DNA of 7,714 bases, from positions 1 through 7,714 of the forward strand of contig JAILFQ010000318.1 of NCBI GenBank assembly GCA_024697505.1. Direction: 5' to 3'. Source of the DNA: Lachnospiraceae bacterium (GTDB lineage Bacteria > Bacillota > Clostridia > Lachnospirales > Lachnospiraceae). Every line of letters starts with the position of its first letter. Within the stretch, counting starts at the first letter, position 1. Shown here one piece after another: positions 1-5,179 of this stretch. The notes beneath the pieces are model-generated. The model saw nothing but the letters and a program-made list of their open reading frames with translations, was not told where the DNA came from and did not search any database. The position numbers and the translations under genes are program-made.

Positions 1-507
1 TGCAAAAGCGGTGGAAAGATAGTCCGGAGAAGATAAAGTGATATCTGCAACATAAACGTTTGTGTCGTTAATCCTGTATTCGGTAATTAAAATACTAATG
101 TTTCCGTCTGTATAAGAGTTATCCGTAATAACTGTTTCAACCTGCTCCGGTTCAGTCGTTTCTTCTTCTGTTGCCGGTTCGATCGTTTCTTCTTCTGTTG
201 CAGCTTCGGCCGTTTCTTCTTCTGTTGCTGTTTCTTCCGCTTCTTCCTTTACTATGTCAGAGCCTGCTTCTTTCTCTGCTTCTTTTGCTGTTTCTTCTCC
301 TGTTTCTTCTTCCGTTTTTTCATCAGCTGTACCTTTGACTGTTTCGTTTTCAGCTGTTTCGTTTTCCGATGTTTTTCTTTCAACGCTTTGAACTTCTTCA
401 TTTACCACAACATAAGCCTTAGGAATAACAAATGTATCCAGCGCTATATACACCGTAAAGCAAAGTGCAGACGCCGCCGCAGCTATTGTATATAAATATT
501 TTTTCAC
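1..507 (-). CDS. Phosphodiester glycosidase (NAGPA) family secreted protein, N-terminal part
   Basis: This is the first 169 residues of a minus-strand gene whose C-terminus lies beyond the left edge. The chosen start is a GTG at 505-507, preceded by AAAGGTGGTG with good spacing; an ATG at 524-526 is out of frame and lies inside that ribosome binding site. Residues 4-28 form a hydrophobic signal anchor ending in LDTFVIPKAY. Residues 36-126 are a Glu/Thr-rich low-complexity linker. From about residue 128 an ordered domain begins (SYTDGNISILITEYRINDTN, then VYVADITLSSPDYL). That opening resembles the start of NAGPA-type domains in Clostridia proteins annotated as phosphodiester glycosidase or exopolysaccharide biosynthesis proteins. 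The catalytic part is not in the window, so function is inferred from this N-terminal resemblance only. The protein should sit outside the membrane, held by its N-terminal helix. It lies downstream of the alpha-galactosidase terminator and so is probably transcribed separately. Confidence 0.72.
   Translation of the reverse strand, partial: MKKYLYTIAAAASALCFTVYIALDTFVIPKAYVVVNEEVQSVERKTSENETAENETVKGTADEKTEEETGEETAKEAEKEAGSDIVKEEAEETATEEETAEAATEEETIEPATEEETTEPEQVETVITDNSYTDGNISILITEYRINDTNVYVADITLSSPDYLSTAFA
145..225 (-). repeat. Three tandem 27-bp units in the Glu/Thr linker
   Basis: Three consecutive in-frame 27-base units encode TEEETAEAA, TEEETIEPA and TEEETTEPE (residues 95-121 of the protein read leftward). 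They lie in a longer GAA/ACA-rich low-complexity stretch reaching to about base 400. Because units differ by whole codons, copy-number change would alter linker length without breaking the frame. Confidence 0.85.
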
Positions 508-513
508 CTGTAA

Positions 514-523
514 CACCACCTTT
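514..523 (-). promoter_or_regulatory. Ribosome binding site that fixes the GTG start
   Basis: Read on the minus strand, AAAGGTGGTG precedes the GTG at 507 with the AGGTGG core about 8 bases upstream. It decides the start in favour of GTG, since the nearby ATG at 526 lies upstream of the site and in another frame that soon stops. Confidence 0.6.
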
Positions 524-570
524 CATGGCTGCTTCCTAAATACTATCCTTACAGCTATTATGAAGGGCGC

Positions 571-599
571 GTGTTACCAAATAGTGTTTAATTTGTCAA
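571..599 (-). promoter_or_regulatory. Weak candidate promoter for the NAGPA-family gene
   Basis: On the minus strand a perfect -35 box TTGACA (594-599) is followed after 17 bases by TAACAC (571-576), a poor -10 match at 3 of 6 positions. It lies just downstream of the alpha-galactosidase terminator and would leave a leader of about 57 bases. The -35 is good and the -10 is weak, so the call is tentative. Confidence 0.35.
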
Positions 600-608
600 A
601 AATCTGTG

Positions 609-650
609 AAAAATAAGACCCACCCTTCCGTTTAACCGGCAGGGCAGGTC
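609..650 (-). terminator. Rho-independent terminator of the xpt-alpha-galactosidase transcript
   Basis: On the minus strand, arms GACCTGCCCTGCCG and CGGAAGGGTGGGTC pair over 14 positions with one mismatch and two G-T wobbles around the loop GTTAAA. They are followed directly by TTATTTTT. The hairpin begins about 34 bases past the alpha-galactosidase stop. The plus-strand reading has only a poor T tract, so termination should be mainly leftward. Confidence 0.85.
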
Positions 651-684
651 ATTTGTTCTTTCCAATATAATATCGGGTATTTTT

Positions 685-3000
685 TTATGCTTCTACAACA
701 TGTATTAATCTTGCTTTGTAATCTCCCCAGTCTTCCTCTATCTGAATGCCTGCATTCATAAGAGTGCTGCCAAGATAGGTTCTGTCGGCCGGGCCGTTTG
801 CGGAAGGAGCGCCTTCTTCTATACGGTACTTCTTCTCCGGGGCAAGGCCCTGCAGCTTTATATTTCTTGAAAGCATGTTAGGACGCTTATTTACAAGCAC
901 AACCGTAACAAGTGCCTCGGACTTGTCTTTAGATGTAACCATGTATGCATCAAATGTGTGGTCATCATATGTGGAAGCAATTCTGTAATAATCTCCCTCT
1001 CTCACAAGGTCGTTGTACTTGTGGTAGGTTTTAACCTGCTCAGGGATCATATTCTTTTCTTCTTCCGTAAGTTTTGTAACATCCAACTCATAGCCGAATG
1101 TACCTGCAAGAGCAACTCTTCCCCTTGTCTCGAAAGGTGTTACTCTTCCTACGGTATGGTTAGGACATGCACTCACATGGGCACCCATTGTGGAAAGCGG
1201 ATAAATAAGTGCCGTGCCCTCCTGTATCTTAAGTCTCTCAATTGCATCCGCATCATCGGAGCACCAGATCTGTGGGCTGTAGTAAAGCATGCCGGCGTCA
1301 AATCTTGCGCCTCCTCCGGAGCAGTTTTCAAGAAGCAGGTCAGGAAACTCCGTAACAAGCCTCTCCTGCATGGAATAAACTCCCATTACATAACGATGGA
1401 AGACCTCTCCCTGTCTATCTTTAGGAAGAGCCTGACTGTATACATCCGAAAGCGGTCTGTTCATATCCCACTTAACATACTCTATATTTGCAGAGTGCAA
1501 GATCTTTGCTATCTGTGCATATTGATGGTCTGCAACTTCCGGTCTGGAAATATCCAAAACATACTGGTTTCTGGACTGAGAAGGAGTACGTCCCGGCACC
1601 TTAAACGCCCAGTCAGGGTGTTTTCTGTAAAGCTCGGAATCTTCACTTATCATTTCCGGCTCAAACCATATGCCAAACTTCATTCCAAGTTTGTTTACCT
1701 CATCTACCAGATAAGGCAGGCCGCCCTTTATCTTTTCCTCGTTTACAAACCAGTCGCCAAGGGAAGATTTGTCGTCGTCTCTCTTACCAAACCATCCGTC
1801 GTCCATAACAAACATTTCTATTCCCAGTTTGCCGGCTTCTTTTGCAATTCCAAGAAGTTTTTCGGTATTAAAATTAAAATATGTTGCTTCCCAGTTATTA
1901 ATAAGGATAGGACGCTTTTTATCTCTGTACTTTCCGCGGATAAGATGTTTTCTGTACAGGTCGTGGAAGGCTCTGCTCATTCCGCCTATTCCCTCGGAAG
2001 AATAAACAAGCACTGCCTCAGGAGTATAGAACTTTTCCCCCGGAAGCAGCTGCCAGGAAAAGTCTTCAGGATTAATTCCCTCCATGATCCTAAGCTGGTC
2101 AAACTGGCTGCGCTCTATAAGGTTTCGGAAATTTCCGGAATAAATAAGGTCAAATCCGTAAACGTCTCCCATGGTCTGGGTTGCGTTATGGTCCAAAACC
2201 GCCGTAAAGGCATGCTCCTGGTGTCCGCCTTCTCCTCTTCCGGACCTTGTTCCCTGTATACCGTAAGAAACCTTGGTTCTGTCTATTTCTCTTTCTCTCG
2301 CCCAGCTTCCAAGAAGTTCTATTTTGTCGTAGTTTCTGTTGTCCATATCCAATGATGCGGACATGGCTTTTCTTACAATAAGAGTCTCGGAACCTGTGTT
2401 TATAACTCTTGCACTTCTGACTATCGCATCACAATCATCAAAGACTGTATAGGAAAGAACAACTTCAAAACCTGTTTCCTTGTCTTCCAGACGAAGTTCC
2501 AGGGTGTAGCAGTCTGCATCTTTTCCGTAAGGTGCGGTACATACGGTAAGGCCCTTTTCGCCACCCTTAACATCTTCGTAGCAGGCTTTCCACGGCTGCT
2601 TACCATCTGCGCCTTTATTTGCTGCGCTCCATGTGGACGGAAGTCCCGGTATCTCCTTCTTTCCCGCAAAGATCTTGTGGCTCTTGTAAGTAAGCTTACT
2701 TGCATGGGCTCCGTTCTTATCCTCAACGCGAAGAGCGGATTCTCTGAAGTCTCCTATTCCATGGGTAGGATATTCCTGTGGGAATCTGTCGTAAAAGCTG
2801 AGCCTCTCACCGTTACAGCTTTCAGGGGTTTTTACACCCTCAAAAATACGAAGAAGATAAGAAACATCTCCTTCTTCAAGCTTCTTCCCGTAGTAAGCGT
2901 GTCCCACAAAGCCTTCTTTATCTACAATACAAATTACATAGCTGGTATTTGGTGTATCCAGCTTGAATGTTCTTTCTTTCTCCAAATAAGTAATGCTCAT
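685..3000 (-). CDS. Alpha-galactosidase, glycoside hydrolase family 36
   Basis: A full-length 771-residue enzyme predicted to cleave terminal alpha-1,6-galactosyl residues from melibiose, raffinose-type oligosaccharides or galactomannan. It fits the bacterial GH36 group of roughly 720-750-residue enzymes. An N-terminal beta-sandwich carries DRFPQEYPTHGIGDFR (71-86), a conserved stretch. The TIM barrel follows with NNWEATYFNF (368-377) and MDDGWFG (399-405). KWDMNR (510-515) holds the likely nucleophile D512. ENCSGGGARFD (558-568) is the substrate loop. CSDDADA (580-586) holds the likely acid/base D582, 70 residues after the nucleophile as in Geobacillus enzymes. A C-terminal beta domain completes it. 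No signal peptide is seen, so it is probably cytoplasmic and needs imported sugar. The ATG start follows AAAGGGAGGT at 3006-3015 with a 6-base spacer. It starts 17 bases after xpt with no terminator between, so the two are probably co-transcribed. No sugar transporter or regulator adjoins it. Confidence 0.97.
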   Translation of the reverse strand: MSITYLEKERTFKLDTPNTSYVICIVDKEGFVGHAYYGKKLEEGDVSYLLRIFEGVKTPESCNGERLSFYDRFPQEYPTHGIGDFRESALRVEDKNGAHASKLTYKSHKIFAGKKEIPGLPSTWSAANKGADGKQPWKACYEDVKGGEKGLTVCTAPYGKDADCYTLELRLEDKETGFEVVLSYTVFDDCDAIVRSARVINTGSETLIVRKAMSASLDMDNRNYDKIELLGSWAREREIDRTKVSYGIQGTRSGRGEGGHQEHAFTAVLDHNATQTMGDVYGFDLIYSGNFRNLIERSQFDQLRIMEGINPEDFSWQLLPGEKFYTPEAVLVYSSEGIGGMSRAFHDLYRKHLIRGKYRDKKRPILINNWEATYFNFNTEKLLGIAKEAGKLGIEMFVMDDGWFGKRDDDKSSLGDWFVNEEKIKGGLPYLVDEVNKLGMKFGIWFEPEMISEDSELYRKHPDWAFKVPGRTPSQSRNQYVLDISRPEVADHQYAQIAKILHSANIEYVKWDMNRPLSDVYSQALPKDRQGEVFHRYVMGVYSMQERLVTEFPDLLLENCSGGGARFDAGMLYYSPQIWCSDDADAIERLKIQEGTALIYPLSTMGAHVSACPNHTVGRVTPFETRGRVALAGTFGYELDVTKLTEEEKNMIPEQVKTYHKYNDLVREGDYYRIASTYDDHTFDAYMVTSKDKSEALVTVVLVNKRPNMLSRNIKLQGLAPEKKYRIEEGAPSANGPADRTYLGSTLMNAGIQIEEDWGDYKARLIHVVEA

Positions 3001-3017
3001 AAAATACCTCCCTTTAT

Positions 3018-3599
3018 TTACTGCTCCCTAAATGTTATCTCTCCTGTAGATGCATCCATGCTTTCCACAATTGCAAGGGATTCCAGATGTATTCCTCTTT
3101 CACGTATAAGTCTGCCGCCCTGCTGAAAGCCTTTTTCTATTGCAATTCCGACTCCTTCCACAGTTGCGCCTGCATCATTAATAAGGTCCAAAAGCCCAAG
3201 TACGGCGCATCCGTTTGCAAGGAAATCGTCTATAATAAGAACATGATCCTCCGGTCCCAGATACTTTTTGGAAACCAAAATGTCATATACTCTTTTCTTT
3301 GTAAAAGATTCCACTTTTGAGGTGTATACCTCTCCGTCTAAGTTAATGCTCTGTGCTTTCTTTGCAAATACCACCGGCACATTAAAGCTTTGAGCAACAA
3401 CACAGGCAATTCCTATTCCGGAAGCCTCTATTGTAAGTATTTTATTAATCTTGTGGTCTTTAAAAAGTCTTTTAAATTCCTGTCCCATTTCCGAAAATAA
3501 AGCCACATCCATCTGGTGGTTTAAAAATGAGTCCACCTTTAATACATTGCCTTCTTTAACAAGTCCGTCTTTACGTATTCTTTCTTCAAGCAGTTTCAT
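3018..3599 (-). CDS. xpt: Xanthine phosphoribosyltransferase
   Basis: A 193-residue cytoplasmic purine-salvage enzyme that joins xanthine to PRPP to give XMP and pyrophosphate; length matches the 194-residue Bacillus subtilis Xpt. The N-terminal segment [13 protein letters not shown] (19-31) is diagnostic and keeps L20 and N27, residues tied to base binding in the B. subtilis enzyme. EASGIGIA (58-65) and PVVFAKK (75-81) follow. The PRPP-binding motif is [11 protein letters not shown] (120-130), with the Asp pair at 124-125. IEKGFQQGG (154-162) is the conserved C-terminal loop. The ATG start has GGAGGG 4 bases upstream (3604-3609). Its promoter lies at 3643-3671, leaving a leader of only about 37 bases, too short for the purine riboswitch that controls xpt in many Firmicutes. 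It is the first gene of a two-gene operon with the alpha-galactosidase. Confidence 0.97.
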   Translation of the reverse strand: MKLLEERIRKDGLVKEGNVLKVDSFLNHQMDVALFSEMGQEFKRLFKDHKINKILTIEASGIGIACVVAQSFNVPVVFAKKAQSINLDGEVYTSKVESFTKKRVYDILVSKKYLGPEDHVLIIDDFLANGCAVLGLLDLINDAGATVEGVGIAIEKGFQQGGRLIRERGIHLESLAIVESMDASTGEITFREQ

Positions 3600-3616
3600 T
3601 ATTCCCTCCGGTTTAA

Positions 3617-3630
3617 AGTCTTAAAAGACT
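3617..3630 (-). promoter_or_regulatory. Small hairpin in the xpt leader
   Basis: AGTCTT and AAGACT form a 6-base inverted repeat about two bases apart (more realistically a 5-bp stem with a 4-base loop), lying between the predicted xpt transcription start and its ribosome binding site. It is small and has no T tract. It could stabilise the mRNA, serve as an operator, or be chance. Confidence 0.3.
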
Positions 3631-3642
3631 CACGATGAAATG

Positions 3643-3671
3643 ATTATACTATCAATAATAACTTTTTTCCA
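3643..3671 (-). promoter_or_regulatory. Sigma-A-type promoter of xpt-alpha-galactosidase
   Basis: On the minus strand a consensus -10 box TATAAT (3643-3648) is preceded after 17 bases by TGGAAA (3666-3671), a 4-of-6 match to the -35 consensus, with an A-rich tract in between. Transcription would start near 3636, giving a leader of about 37 bases. Confidence 0.7.
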
Positions 3672-3672
3672 T

Positions 3673-3686
3673 AAGTTTTAACACTT
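3673..3686. promoter_or_regulatory. Palindrome next to the xpt -35 box, candidate operator
   Basis: AAGTTTTAACACTT reads AAGTnTTAAnACTT on both strands, matching at 12 of 14 positions. It abuts the xpt -35 box on its upstream side, a usual place for an activator or repressor site. It is AT-rich, so a chance match is possible. No known regulator motif is recognised in it. Confidence 0.35.
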
Positions 3687-3729
3687 AAAAGCACGTTCCT
3701 TATGCCTTACAAAATAGTTTTTTTGACCT

Positions 3730-3744
3730 AAACAGGGTATGTTT
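3730..3744. promoter_or_regulatory. Inverted repeat upstream of the arsR-family gene, candidate operator
   Basis: AAACA and TGTTT form 5-base arms around GGGTA, overlapping the -35 region of the rightward promoter. A second relation is TATGTTT at 3738-3744 with AAACATA at 3767-3773, which bracket the -10 box. ArsR-family repressors usually bind imperfect AT-rich palindromes in their own promoter, so autoregulation here is plausible but unproven. Confidence 0.35.
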
Positions 3745-3766
3745 TGGTTTAAAAGTGTGCTAAAAT
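3738..3766 (+). promoter_or_regulatory. Extended -10 promoter for the regulator-PAP2-deacetylase operon
   Basis: TAAAAT at 3761-3766 is preceded by TG at 3758-3759, giving the extended -10 form TGnTAAAAT. The corresponding -35 position (3738-3743, TATGTT) is weak, which an extended -10 can tolerate. Transcription would begin near 3773 and leave a leader of about 75 bases before the ATG at 3848. A nearby TTGACC at 3723-3728 has no matching -10 at normal spacing. Confidence 0.5.
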
Positions 3767-3847
3767 AAACATAGTTTTGTGTAGCACTCTGCGTTATGAA
3801 CAAGCAGCAAAGCTGATTGCAAATATCTTTGATCTTGGGAGGTTTTT

Positions 3848-4204
3848 ATGGAAGAACTGCATAACCATATGGGTAACATAAATGAATTACTTGCAAAAAT
3901 GCCCGGAGAGGACAAGTTTGCTATGGCCGCGGATGTTTTTTCCATGCTCTGCGACAGTACGCGTCTGCGTATTATGTGGCTTCTTTGCCATACAGAGGAA
4001 TGTGTAAGCGACGTTGCCGCTGCCGTTAATATGAGTGCTCCTGCCGTTTCCCACCACCTTAAAACCCTTAAGCAGAGCGGGCTTATTATAAGCAGAAGAG
4101 ACGGTAAAGAAGTGCTTTACACAATAGCAAAAACAAAAGAAGCGGAACTTGTGCACAGTATGATAGACGACATTTTTGAGTTTAACTGCGGCAGAAAGAT
4201 CTGA
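3848..4204 (+). CDS. ArsR/SmtB-family winged-helix transcriptional regulator
   Basis: A 118-residue DNA-binding repressor of the metal- and stress-sensing ArsR/SmtB family. ADVFSMLCDSTRLRIMWLL (28-46) is the conserved first helical region. ECVSDVAAAVNMSAPAVSHH (51-70) is the sensor and recognition helix pair, followed by LKTLKQSGLI and the wing ISRRDGKEVLYTI (81-93). The ATG start has TTGGGAGG 5 bases upstream (3835-3842). Possible ligands are H5 and H7 at the N-terminus, C35, C47, H48, C52, H103 and C114. The classic alpha-3 metal box CVC is CVS here, so one of the paired thiols is missing, and the SmtB/CzrA alpha-5 Asp-x-His pattern is not clear. The inducer therefore cannot be named and may not be a metal. 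It leads an operon with a PAP2 phosphatase 27 bases downstream and probably represses it through sites near 3730-3773. Confidence 0.9.
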   Translation: MEELHNHMGNINELLAKMPGEDKFAMAADVFSMLCDSTRLRIMWLLCHTEECVSDVAAAVNMSAPAVSHHLKTLKQSGLIISRRDGKEVLYTIAKTKEAELVHSMIDDIFEFNCGRKI

Positions 4205-4219
4205 AAGTTTTAAGTTTTG

Positions 4220-4226
4220 AAGGGAG
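4220..4226 (+). promoter_or_regulatory. Ribosome binding site that sets the PAP2 start at ATG 4232
   Basis: AAGGGAG (4220-4226) lies 5 bases before ATG 4232. A TTG at 4217 opens the same frame but overlaps this site and has no binding site of its own, so the ATG is preferred. Confidence 0.75.
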
Positions 4227-4231
4227 TAACC

Positions 4232-5179
4232 ATGGAAGGAATAACCTTTTATTTTGACTGGGAAGTAAAATTTATGGAGTGGTTTCAGGGTCTTATAGGC
4301 ACACCTTTTGGAACCACCGTTTTTTCGCTTTTTACAGAGCTTGGGGACCAGATAATAATGTCTGCCCTCTTCGCTTTTGTATATCTTTGTATTAACAAAG
4401 ACTTTGGACGTTACATAGCTGTTAACCTTATGCTGGGTCTTACCTGGAACCCGCTTATTAAAAATATGCTTTTCAGAAGACGTCCTTATTTTGATAATCC
4501 GGGCATTAAGTGCTTAAAGCCTGTGGACGCAGACTTTGATGTTTATGATATAAGCAAGCAGGGCTTTTCTTTTCCTAGCGGCCATTCCACAAACTCCGCA
4601 GTTATGTATGGAAGTTTGGGAAAGTACGGTAAGAAAAAGTGGTTAACCGTTCTTGCTTTTGTAATTCCGTTTCTTGTGGGAATTTCCAGAGTTGCTCTTG
4701 GAAACCACTATCCGACAGACGTTCTTGTGGGCTGGCTTTTGGGTATTGCAATAATCTTAGTATCTTCACTTCTTCAAAAGGCAATAAAGAAAAGATGGCT
4801 CCTTTATCTTATTCTTTTTTGTACAGCAATACCGGGTGTATTCTACTGCCACACAGACGACTATTTTACAGGCCTTGGAATGCTTATAGGTTTCTTTGTT
4901 GCAGACCTTTTCGAAACAAAATATGTAAAGTTTGAAAATACAAAGAGCATACCGAGGATCATTTTAAGAATTGCCGGTGCAGGCGCCGTTTTCCTTGGCC
5001 TAAGCCTCCTTCTTAAACTTCCTTTTTCCAAGGAGTTTTTAAACAGTGCAAGCGCAGGCGAGTACGCTGTAAGAACAGCCCGCTATGCAATAGTAATGTT
5101 TGTAACACTGGGTGTATTCCCAATGTGTTTTAAATACACGGCAAATATAGGAAAGAAGCAATCTACAAATGATAAATAA
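4232..5179 (+). CDS. PAP2-family membrane phosphatase, possible undecaprenyl-pyrophosphate phosphatase
   Basis: A 315-residue polytopic membrane enzyme of the PAP2 superfamily, which removes phosphate from lipid phosphates such as undecaprenyl pyrophosphate, phosphatidylglycerophosphate or phosphatidate. All three signature motifs are present: K77-x6-R84-P85, P115-S116-G117-H118, and S152-R153-x5-H159-x3-D163. H118 would be the general acid and H159 the nucleophile. Hydrophobic helices fall near 24-53, 61-80, 137-152, 164-181, 188-206, 211-227, 245-262 and 283-300. The active site is expected on the outer face. About 110 residues beyond the core carry extra membrane helices, longer than minimal PAP2 enzymes. 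The substrate cannot be set from sequence. Lying between an ArsR-type regulator and a CE4 deacetylase, a role in lipid-carrier recycling for cell-wall synthesis is the simplest inference. Its last 11 bases overlap the deacetylase start, suggesting translational coupling. Confidence 0.93.
   Translation: MEGITFYFDWEVKFMEWFQGLIGTPFGTTVFSLFTELGDQIIMSALFAFVYLCINKDFGRYIAVNLMLGLTWNPLIKNMLFRRRPYFDNPGIKCLKPVDADFDVYDISKQGFSFPSGHSTNSAVMYGSLGKYGKKKWLTVLAFVIPFLVGISRVALGNHYPTDVLVGWLLGIAIILVSSLLQKAIKKRWLLYLILFCTAIPGVFYCHTDDYFTGLGMLIGFFVADLFETKYVKFENTKSIPRIILRIAGAGAVFLGLSLLLKLPFSKEFLNSASAGEYAVRTARYAIVMFVTLGVFPMCFKYTANIGKKQSTNDK

Noticed and set aside
524..526. ATG as the start of the NAGPA-family gene
   Set aside because: It is out of frame with the anchor and stalk, and its frame soon meets a stop.
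958..2355. Long plus-strand open frame (465 codons) opposite the alpha-galactosidase
   Set aside because: It lies wholly antisense to a GH36 gene with complete catalytic motifs, shows no recognisable domain, and its composition is that of a reverse-strand shadow.
3600..3780. Purine riboswitch upstream of xpt
   Set aside because: The clear TATAAT promoter leaves only about 37 leader bases, and I could not find the conserved purine-aptamer core further upstream.
4217..4231. TTG start for the PAP2 protein, 5 codons upstream
   Set aside because: It overlaps the AAGGGAG binding site that serves ATG 4232 and has no site of its own.
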